Assembly: GCA_047608145.1 (NCBI GenBank)
Contig: JASGDC010000034.1
Span: 1 to 64,000, forward strand
Direction of reading: 5' to 3'
DNA from: JASGDC01 sp047608145
GTDB lineage: Bacteria > Actinomycetota > Actinomycetes > Actinomycetales > Micrococcaceae
Length of the DNA: 64,000 nt
Shown here: in pieces, positions 27,713 through 34,481 of the stretch
Layout: each line of letters begins with the position of its first letter
How positions within the stretch are numbered: the stretch's first letter is position 1
Made by a program: the position numbers and the translations under genes
Notes under the pieces: generated by a model
The model's database searches: none
The model's input: the letters and a program-made list of their open reading frames with translations, nothing else
What the model was told of the DNA's origin: nothing

Positions 27713-28630
27713 ATGGCTAAGCAATCAATCTTTGGGCGTGTGGCTCAGCTAGCTAAAGCTAATATTAACAATCTACTTGACTCAGCTGAAGATCCACAGA
27801 AAATGATCGACCAGCTTATCCGCGACTACACTAACAATATAGCTGAAGCAGAGAAATCAATTGCACAGACAATTGGTGGCCTGCGAATGCAAGAACAAGA
27901 TTACAATGAAGACGTACGTGCTTCTAATGAATGGGGCCAGAAAGCACTTGCAGCTTCACAGCGCGCGGACCAGTTCCGTCAGCAAGGCAACCCAAACGAT
28001 GCTGAGAAATTCGACAATCTAGCCAAGATTGCGATTCAACGTCAGATGACTGCTGAAAAAGATGCCCGTGCAGCAGAGCCAAACATTCAAATGCAACGTG
28101 AAGTCGTAGAAAAGCTTAAGAATGGTTTGAGCACTATGAAGTTCAAGTTAGAAGATCTTAAGAAGAAGCGTGATGATTTAGTTGCTCGTCAACGTAATGC
28201 TACTACTCAGGCACAGCTACAAAACTCTGTTAAAGCAATTGATATTATGGACCCTACTAGTGATATTAACCGCTTCGAAGAGAAGGTTCGTCAGCAAGAA
28301 GCTGAAGTTCGTGGACAGGCTGAAATTGCTAACGTAAGTCTAGAATCACAATTTGGTGAACTAGAAGACCTTGGCGAACAGAGTGAAGTTGAAGCTCGTC
28401 TAGCTGAGCTTAAAGCTGGAAGCTCTGGAGCACTAACTGGTGGCTCTGCGGAACGCAAGAGCATTGAAGCTAAGATTTCTGATGATATGTCTGAAGAAGA
28501 CTTTGATGCACACCTATCTGATGCTGGTGAAGAGACTGAGCTAACTCCAGAATACGATGCAGCAGAAACTGAAGATGTTACTAACCTTGATGACATTACA
28601 GATGCTGAAACAGTTTCTAAGAAACACTAA
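27713..28630 (+). CDS. pspA: PspA/IM30 family phage-shock protein
   Basis: A 305-residue, mostly helical protein that forms membrane-protecting oligomers. The family N-terminus is clear (ARVAQLAKANINNLLDSAED with KMIDQLIRDY). Long coiled coils rich in Gln, Arg and Glu follow. The tail past residue ~235 is acidic (DDMSEEDFDAHLSDAGEE) and extends beyond E. coli PspA. GGAAGGA lies upstream of the ATG. The pair with the TPM gene and the divergent HtrA gene makes an envelope-stress block. Confidence 0.9.
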   Translation: MAKQSIFGRVAQLAKANINNLLDSAEDPQKMIDQLIRDYTNNIAEAEKSIAQTIGGLRMQEQDYNEDVRASNEWGQKALAASQRADQFRQQGNPNDAEKFDNLAKIAIQRQMTAEKDARAAEPNIQMQREVVEKLKNGLSTMKFKLEDLKKKRDDLVARQRNATTQAQLQNSVKAIDIMDPTSDINRFEEKVRQQEAEVRGQAEIANVSLESQFGELEDLGEQSEVEARLAELKAGSSGALTGGSAERKSIEAKISDDMSEEDFDAHLSDAGEETELTPEYDAAETEDVTNLDDITDAETVSKKH

Positions 28631-28646
28631 TACTTAAAACAAACAT

Positions 28647-28681
28647 AAAAATAGGGCCACTACGGAAGTGACCCTATTTTT
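28647..28681 (+). terminator. Intrinsic terminator of pspA
   Basis: Hairpin AAAAATAGGG-C-CACT / AGTG-A-CCCTATTTTT with one mismatch and a short loop, ending in a T-run, 16 bp past the pspA stop. Confidence 0.8.
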
Positions 28682-28746
28682 ATATGTAAGAGAAATAATA
28701 ATGAAATACACAACCTAAGAAAGGTTAGCGTAATCCATGAGTTTGA

Positions 28747-29043
28747 TTAAGCTATTCTAAGCTCAACCTCACGCATTTTGTTAATCACTTGATTCATTAC
28801 TTTGGAAATCTGATAGATATTATTACGATCAACTTTATGCACATCTTCCCAAAGTCGCTTATCTTCCTCATACTCCCAAGCATCCTTACCTTTACGTTGC
28901 TTACGCGCAACGTCCATATAGTAAGTTGAGAGTTTCATTGCATAACGACGAAGGATGTTGTACAAAGATGTCGGGTTTTCCTTAGCACTAGAAGCCACGT
29001 AAGGCTCTACGCTCTGGATTACCTTTTGCTTTTTCTTGCTCAT
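28747..29043 (-). CDS. Hypothetical 98-residue basic protein
   Basis: I do not recognise a family. It is a soluble, charged and probably all-helical protein, with ILRRYAMKLSTYYMDVARKQ in the middle followed by KGKDAWEYEEDKRLWEDVHK and a helix ending MNQVINKMREVELRIA. It starts MSKKKQK at ATG 29043, preceded by AGGGTG. It stands alone between the pspA terminator and a divergent methyltransferase remnant. Codon use resembles that of neighbouring real genes and no better overlapping frame exists. Confidence 0.7.
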   Translation of the reverse strand: MSKKKQKVIQSVEPYVASSAKENPTSLYNILRRYAMKLSTYYMDVARKQRKGKDAWEYEEDKRLWEDVHKVDRNNIYQISKVMNQVINKMREVELRIA

Positions 29044-29222
29044 ATAATCACCCTACTTTCCAAGGTTTAGAGTTAAGTGAAAATAACCTTAAGGTACGCC
29101 ACTATTCTAAAGAATAATGACTACTAAAATATATAGTCCGAAAGTATGAGTTTTTATTACAAACAAACTGGAAGTTTCCGCAAAATTAAAAATGATTTCA
29201 CCCTGCTGTCATAATAAAAAAT

Positions 29223-29831
29223 ATGGAAGATTACTGGAACCATAACAATGCCTATCTTCCTTGAATCATTGAAATAGCAAAGGAAAAGCAACCTAGCAAA
29301 GTGTTAGATATCGGCTGTGGTGATGGCTTGTTACCACAAAAATTAGCACCATTTGTAAAAAGTGTTATCGCAATTGAACCAGATAAAAAATATTTCTTCC
29401 AAAACCGAAAATGCTTAGAAAATATTAGCAATGTCACATTGATACAAGAAAACTTTCAGGATTTTACTAGTAAAACTACGGACAAATTTGAGCTAATTAT
29501 ATTCGTCGCTTCGCTACATCATATGGATTTAGAAACGCCCCTAGAACAAGTAAAAGAATTACTAGCTCCCAAAGGCATGCTGCTAGTAGTCGGCTTAGCG
29601 GGAAACAAAACTATCCTTGATTGGATTATCTCTGGTTTACACGTAATCCCTATCAGAATTGCAGATATACTACACAAGCATAATAAATATCACGACATCA
29701 TTGGCTACAAAGTGGCTGATTCCAAAGAAAGTCTTAGTGAAATTAGACAGCAATTATCAAAACTTTTGCCAGGAGCAAATATAAAACGAGCTTTTTATTA
29801 TCGATATTTATTGTGTTGGAATAAGCAATAA
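29223..29831 (+). pseudogene. Class I SAM-dependent methyltransferase interrupted by in-frame TGA
   Basis: Reading from ATG 29223 gives MEDYWNHNNAYLP, then TGA (29262-29264), then IIEIAKEKQPSKVLDIGCGDGLLPQKL to the stop at 29831. Related methyltransferases usually have Trp at the TGA position (YHPW), so TGG to TGA is the likely change. The rest of the 203-codon frame is intact: SAM motif I (VLDIGCGDG), an acidic IAIEPD, and LIIFVASLHHMD. A shortened protein could start at the GTG or TTG just before LDIGCGDG but would lack the N-terminal helix. Substrate unknown. Confidence 0.75.
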
Positions 29832-29925
29832 TAAGAATAATTCACTTAGCTACTGTGATTGAAATATGATATATAATTCTAATGTTTAATTATTTTAGCT
29901 GTAAAAATTTATCTCAGCGTTAATT

Positions 29926-30840
29926 CTATGAAAGCTGAAAAGCTGAAATAAATATTTCACCAGTATCAGCAGCATGCCTACGTTTTTTATGCAACAAATC
30001 AGGTAAAGTAATTTGCTCTTCCAATATAGCGCTAACATCTACCCCATCCATTAGCAGTAACCTTGGCCTATCAAAACCTTTATAGGACAAAGCCTGCTCA
30101 TTAAAACCCTCCATGGAAATAAAAAGACCTAGAGTATTATCAAGTTTGCGATTAATTTTGTCAGAAAATACAGCTAAGTCTGCTTGAGTTGCTTTATCCT
30201 TGCGCCATCTTACCTCTAACAAATAATCTGTATTTTCAAATACAAAAGCTCCATCAATTTGCTCACCTTGTATTTTAAAAGGGCCCCTAGAATCTATATC
30301 AAATAACATAAAAATACGCTGTATAAATTTTTCAAGTGCGTATCCGCGTCTTTGTTTACCAAATGTCATTAACTCTGCAAAGGAACCACGAAGTTTTTTT
30401 ACACTTCTATGCATATCATCTTTTTTGTCTAATTCTCTTTGCATACTCTCTCTTCTAGAGGAAGCTCGATATTGTTCTTCCCTCCAGGATTCTATTGGTG
30501 CAGAATGTTTTCTGTATATTTCTAGTTTTTCTAATGCAGATTTATACTTTGCTTCTCCACCGTCAACTGACAATAGCCATTTTGGATCTTTTACAGAATA
30601 AACATCATATGCTAATTTCAAAAGTGCTTCACTATACAATTCAGGTTGATTTTGAAGTTTGTCAATTATTAGTGAAACACACTCTCTCTTATAATCATCC
30701 CAATTTACCTGATTTACGATACCTACAGGGATTCCACTACCGATAACAAAAGTTTTTAAATCATTTTTATACCAATATACCTCTGTTAATGCATCTTTAA
30801 GCATGACAGTAAGCGCCGGACTTAACTTTTTTGTATTCAT
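29926..30840 (-). CDS. PDDEXK nuclease-like protein with helical N-terminal domain
   Basis: 304 residues in two parts. Residues 1-95 form an unassigned helical bundle (LKDALTEVYWYKNDLKTFV, VSLIIDKLQNQPELYSEALLKLA) that resembles effector-associated adaptor domains in spacing. After a charged linker (RESMQRELDKKDDMH), residues ~160-230 resemble an Mrr/PDDEXK nuclease: RRGYALEKFIQRIF supplies the first Glu, then QGEQIDGAFVFENTDYLLEVRW gives D-x(n)-E-x-R, with Arg where Lys is commoner. A stand-alone restriction or abortive-infection effector is plausible. There is no methylase partner nearby. Confidence 0.65.
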   Translation of the reverse strand: MNTKKLSPALTVMLKDALTEVYWYKNDLKTFVIGSGIPVGIVNQVNWDDYKRECVSLIIDKLQNQPELYSEALLKLAYDVYSVKDPKWLLSVDGGEAKYKSALEKLEIYRKHSAPIESWREEQYRASSRRESMQRELDKKDDMHRSVKKLRGSFAELMTFGKQRRGYALEKFIQRIFMLFDIDSRGPFKIQGEQIDGAFVFENTDYLLEVRWRKDKATQADLAVFSDKINRKLDNTLGLFISMEGFNEQALSYKGFDRPRLLLMDGVDVSAILEEQITLPDLLHKKRRHAADTGEIFISAFQLS

Positions 30841-30894
30841 ACAAACTCCACCTCATATAATTAAATCCAAACTACAAATTTACATACACAGAAA

Positions 30895-31965
30895 TTACAC
30901 ATTAAACCTAAACTCAACCACATCTCCATCCTGCATGATGTAGTCTTTACCTTCCATGCGGACTTTACCTTTGGCTTTGGCTTCGTTCATTGCGCCAGTA
31001 TCCATTAGGTCATCGAAGCTAACGATTTCTGCCTTGATGAACCCACGCTCAAAGTCACTATGGATTACGCCTGCAGCCTGTGGAGCTGTATCGCCTTTGT
31101 TGATAGTCCAAGCACGAGCTTCTTTTGGCCCTGCTGTTAGGTAAGTTTGTAGTCCTAGAGTTGAGAAGCCTACACGAGCTAGTTGGTCAAGACCTGATTC
31201 GGTCTGCCCTGTTGATTCTAGTAGTTCTTGTGCATCTTCTGGATCTAGCGCAATTAGTTCTGATTCAATCTTGGCGTCTAAGAATACACATTCTGAAGGT
31301 GCTACTAAATCACGAAGTGCTTGTTTCTTACCCTCATCATTAAGGATTGCTTCATCTACGTTAAATACGTAGATGAATGGCTTTGAAGTCAATAGGTTTA
31401 ACTGGTTTAAGTGCTCTGTATCAATACCTGAAGCAAAGATAGTCTTGCCTTCTTCAAGTACTTTTTGTGCTTCTTTGTATGCATCTAGGCGAGCTGGTCC
31501 AGCTTTCTTAATTTTAACTTCTTTTTCCAGCTTGGGAATTGCATTTTCCAGTGTCTGCATATCTGCAAGAATTAGTTCCGTGTTGATAGTTTCCATATCT
31601 GAAGCTGGGTCTACTTTACCGTCTACGTGCACTACATCTGGATCATCGAATACTCTAATTACTTGCGCAATTGCTTGTGACTCACGAATGTTTGCTAAGA
31701 ACTTGTTACCAAGGCCTTCACCTTCACTAGCACCCTTTACGATACCTGCAATGTCCACAAAAGAAACTGTAGCTGGCAGAATCTTTTCTGATTTGAAAAT
31801 TTCCGCAAGCTTTTCAAGACGCTCATCTGGAAGTGGCACCACTCCTACGTTTGGCTCGATAGTTGCGAAAGGATAGTTAGCTGCTAACACTTCATTCTTA
31901 GTAAGTGCATTGAATAGTGTCGACTTTCCGACGTTTGGCATACCAACGATACCGATGCTTAACAT
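30895..31965 (-). CDS. ychF: Ribosome-associated ATPase YchF (OLA1 family)
   Basis: Obg-superfamily P-loop NTPase that prefers ATP and binds ribosomes; it affects oxidative stress responses in other bacteria. The 356 residues have G1 GMPNVGKSTLFNAL, the switch block DIAGIVKGASEGEGLGNKFL, a changed G4 (FNVDE, no NKxD), and a C-terminal TGS domain (TYLTAGPKEARAWTINKG, ending DYIMQDGDVVEFRFNV). Single gene of standard length. Confidence 0.96.
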   Translation of the reverse strand: MLSIGIVGMPNVGKSTLFNALTKNEVLAANYPFATIEPNVGVVPLPDERLEKLAEIFKSEKILPATVSFVDIAGIVKGASEGEGLGNKFLANIRESQAIAQVIRVFDDPDVVHVDGKVDPASDMETINTELILADMQTLENAIPKLEKEVKIKKAGPARLDAYKEAQKVLEEGKTIFASGIDTEHLNQLNLLTSKPFIYVFNVDEAILNDEGKKQALRDLVAPSECVFLDAKIESELIALDPEDAQELLESTGQTESGLDQLARVGFSTLGLQTYLTAGPKEARAWTINKGDTAPQAAGVIHSDFERGFIKAEIVSFDDLMDTGAMNEAKAKGKVRMEGKDYIMQDGDVVEFRFNV

Positions 31966-32066
31966 GAGACCAACTTTCTTTACAAGGAGCTAAGTTTGTG
32001 AATTATTCTGCTTATTAAAGAGACAGAGCTTGATACTGATTTTATCACGCAGGTAAAGTTATACAG

Positions 32067-32537
32067 CTAAATAACAAGCCTTTTACGCATTGCATAATTT
32101 ATGAATCCCACACCGTACAAACTACGCTGACATTCTTTCACTACTTCAAAGCCTTGTTTCAGGAAAAATGGTTTAGCAGTAATACTCACATGTGCAGTTA
32201 ATTCTTTACAGCCCATATCCATAGCAACTGCAGTCACCTTATCAAGAAGTTCTGTAGCTACACCCATACCAGAATAATCAGTATCAACAAATATCATGTT
32301 GATATAACCCTGTGCGTTTACGTCAGTAAAACCAACAACTTTACCTGAAATCTCAGCGATATAAGTCTTAACGGCAAGACGTTTCTGCCGCCAAATCTCA
32401 ATATCACTTCCGGACTTTAGCCAAGCATTAATTTGGTCAGGAGAATAATCTTTTGAGTTAGATTGCTGCACAGCCTTAAAGAATACTTCTTGAGTAGCTA
32501 TATCATCAGCTTGAGTATATTCCCTAATTATCATCAT
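32067..32537 (-). CDS. GNAT family N-acetyltransferase
   Basis: About 156 residues. The acetyl-CoA domain is seen in KVVGFTDVNAQGYINMIFVDTDYSGMGVATELLDKV, where the R/Q-x-x-G-x-G/A loop is GMGVAT, and in the C-terminal FFLKQGFEVVKECQRSLYGVGFINYAM. The start is set at ATG 32537 (MMIIREYTQADD), where homology begins. A start 51 bp further upstream adds residues that do not fit the fold. Substrate unknown; the whole resembles YafP/YjaB-type acetyltransferases. Confidence 0.85.
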   Translation of the reverse strand: MMIIREYTQADDIATQEVFFKAVQQSNSKDYSPDQINAWLKSGSDIEIWRQKRLAVKTYIAEISGKVVGFTDVNAQGYINMIFVDTDYSGMGVATELLDKVTAVAMDMGCKELTAHVSITAKPFFLKQGFEVVKECQRSLYGVGFINYAMRKRLVI

Positions 32538-32635
32538 GATTCTAAACTGAATTTTAGCACGCAGGTAGCCATTTGCAGCAAGTAGCAATATAGCCTCTCA
32601 CAATAATTGTCATAGGAGCCCAATACAATTAAATT

Positions 32636-33079
32636 ATGAACGATGAAACTATATTGAAAGCTAAAGAATTAGCCATTAAAGCACATAAGGGCCAGGTAGA
32701 TAAATCTGGCATTGATTATATTACTCATCCAGCACGAGTTGCTAAGACACTTAGTGATGAAGGTGCTGATCCTGAAACAGTCGCTGTTGGCTGGCTTCAT
32801 GATGTAGTTGAGGATACTGAAATTACCTTAGAAGACTTACGAAAACTCGGCTTCTCTCAATCCGTGGTTGCTGGTGTCGATGCAATGACTAAACGAAAAG
32901 GTGAACCTTTAAAAGAATACCTAACTCGAGTAAAAGCTAATCCTATTGCCCACCAAGTTAAATTAGCTGATGTAAAAGATAACACCAACCCTACACGAGT
33001 GGCAGCATTAAAAGATGAGAAGACCAAAGAAAAGCTAGCAAAGAAGTATAAGTTTGTTAAAGAATTTTTAAAACAATAA
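32636..33079 (+). CDS. HD-domain hydrolase, RelA/SpoT hydrolase-like
   Basis: 147 residues with the HD motifs of the (p)ppGpp-hydrolase fold: H in KAHKGQ, YITHPARVAKTLSDEG, GWLHDVVEDTE (the HD pair plus ED) and QVKLADVKDNTNP (late Asp). It has no synthetase domain, so it is a small stand-alone hydrolase comparable to MESH1-type alarmone hydrolases. It could instead cleave another phosphorylated nucleotide. Single gene. Confidence 0.8.
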   Translation: MNDETILKAKELAIKAHKGQVDKSGIDYITHPARVAKTLSDEGADPETVAVGWLHDVVEDTEITLEDLRKLGFSQSVVAGVDAMTKRKGEPLKEYLTRVKANPIAHQVKLADVKDNTNPTRVAALKDEKTKEKLAKKYKFVKEFLKQ

Positions 33080-33206
33080 CTTTAAGTTCCATACTACATA
33101 TTTATTATTTTCCGTTGGTTTTATTTCTCATACTCTAATGGCATTAACGATTTAGGACACTCCTAATAAAATATATCCACACGATTGAAAGAAAGGCGAA
33201 AGGACA

Positions 33207-33488
33207 ATGGAAAAAGGAAGTGAAGAACCTGTTGAGTGGGTTGAGGAAACTCAAGCAGTTAAAGAATACAGGATTGACGTAGAAGCTCTTAGGAACTGGG
33301 AACATATTTTCCGGCACAAGGTTGTAGGTGGTGTTTATTATTATCCTCGTGAAGACCTTGAGAAATACAAAGCTGATGTAGAAGCGCGCCAAGCTAAACG
33401 TACATATAAAAAGCATGTTTTAGATGATGTTATTGCCGAGGCTTTTGATGAAGAGGGTAACTGGCGAGAAGGCTACTACATTGACTAA
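33207..33488 (+). CDS. Small DNA-binding-like protein, antitoxin candidate
   Basis: 93 residues. The block WEHIFRHKVVGGVYYYPREDLEKY is like the end of an excisionase/MerR-type winged HTH, where a wing is followed by Y-x-x-x-D-L-x-x-Y. The acidic C-terminus EAFDEEGNWREGYYID could contact a partner. The stop overlaps a TTG start of the PIN-like frame by 8 bp (33481-33488), the normal spacing of an antitoxin-toxin pair. The toxin frame is broken, so this may be an orphan antitoxin. Assignment is by context. Confidence 0.55.
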   Translation: MEKGSEEPVEWVEETQAVKEYRIDVEALRNWEHIFRHKVVGGVYYYPREDLEKYKADVEARQAKRTYKKHVLDDVIAEAFDEEGNWREGYYID

Positions 33489-33893
33489 AACCACTCATCA
33501 CCCTAATCTTTGGCTATTAGATAGCAATGTATTTAGTAATTTTGAATTCCGTTCAGTAATTACTTATCTAAAAGAGAATGATGTTATTAATCCTGTTATT
33601 GATAAAACTGTTCTTGGTGAATATGCTGCGGCAGTGTATAGTTCAACAATGAAAACGAATCTTAAACGCTTTAACAGCACCCGTACTGATGATATGTATT
33701 TTAGGTATAGGTATCAGCAAGCTGTAGCAGAAGAAGAAATGATTCCCCTAGCAAACAATGGCTAGCACCTGATGAAGGTACAACACAACACTTTCTAGGA
33801 CCAAACTACCCAAAGAATAAAAAGAGTCTTAGCTACTATGATGTTGATAAAAAGGTGGACGAAAAAGCCCAAAAAATACTGATTCACCAATAA
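33481..33893 (+). pseudogene. Broken PIN-domain-like toxin gene
   Basis: From TTG 33481 the frame reads LTKTTHHPNLWLLDSNVFSNF, where LLDSNVF fits the first acidic motif of PIN ribonucleases, and continues for 94 codons to TAG at 33763. A frame shifted by one base then continues QWLAPDEGTTQHF through SLSYYDVDKKVDEKAQKIL to TAA 33891. The second part is not clearly PIN, so it may be a frameshifted C-terminus or a different gene's remnant. No intact toxin remains. Confidence 0.5.
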
Positions 33894-34418
33894 AGAAACT
33901 CCTAGACGATGCCGGAGTCGGCATAACCGTTTACCCGTGATGAAATAAAAACTTTTACACGGTTAAATGCCGACACAATAAGTAATAGTAATTTTGGAAA
34001 GAAACGGGATAAAACAAAGCCACAGTAATAGTACAATTAGATTTATTCAACGGTGATTATGCAATTAAAATAGGAGTTCATTTTGAATTTTCAATAGAAA
34101 ACTACGATATCGTTAAAAATGAGATAAATGAAGCAATAGAATACTTACATGGCAATAAACCATCTTCTTGTGGCTGCATAAAAAAGCCTAAGGAAGATCG
34201 TTGCCCCGCTTTTGAATACTTAAACCCTATCTCAAAGGTTATTGAAGAGTATTCTTCCAATAATAGAAAAGCTCTTGTGTAGAATATACAAACTTCTAAT
34301 CTTTAATAAAAATAGACTTATATTTTTTGGGAAAAATAAAACTAAAATCATACAGAGCTATTTTCAGTATGAGTATCGTAAATAAAAGAAAACTATAGCC
34401 TAACCACCGATATATTAA
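33894..34418 (+). other. Region of gene remnants without an intact gene
   Basis: A short open piece ends KKLLDDAGVGITVYP at TGA 33938-33940. Positions 34013-34282 then hold an open frame of 89 codons and a stop with no start codon in its first part. Its translation ends with a cysteine pattern (CGCIKKPKEDRCPAF) like the Fe-S cysteines of Cas4/DUF2779-type PDDEXK proteins. A degraded gene tail is the best reading. The last 130 bp are AT-rich spacer. Confidence 0.4.
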
Positions 34419-34449
34419 GTTCCTAATTTATAACTATCTTATAATTGCT
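34419..34449 (+). promoter_or_regulatory. Promoter block of the first DUF3427 helicase
   Basis: TATAAT lies at 34440-34445, 37 bp before the ATG at 34482. The block from GTTCCT through TATAACTA to TATAATTG is nearly the same as one at 37870-37900 before the paralogue, with identical spacing. No good -35 box is visible at 17 bp, so an activator or an extended element may be used. Confidence 0.5.
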
Positions 34450-34481
34450 TTATATAAAGTACACAAATAAACGGGATACTA

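Noticed and set aside
5602..29264. TGA possibly read as Trp (in-frame TGA in the DUF559-like gene and the methyltransferase)
   Set aside because: Many intact genes end in TGA, including the nucleoside permease at 11481 where TGA overlaps the next start, and Trp is coded by TGG throughout. The DUF559-like gene also carries frameshifts, so decay explains it.
33885..33940. Fragment ending GVGITVYP given a gene family
   Set aside because: Too short and without a start; no reliable assignment possible.
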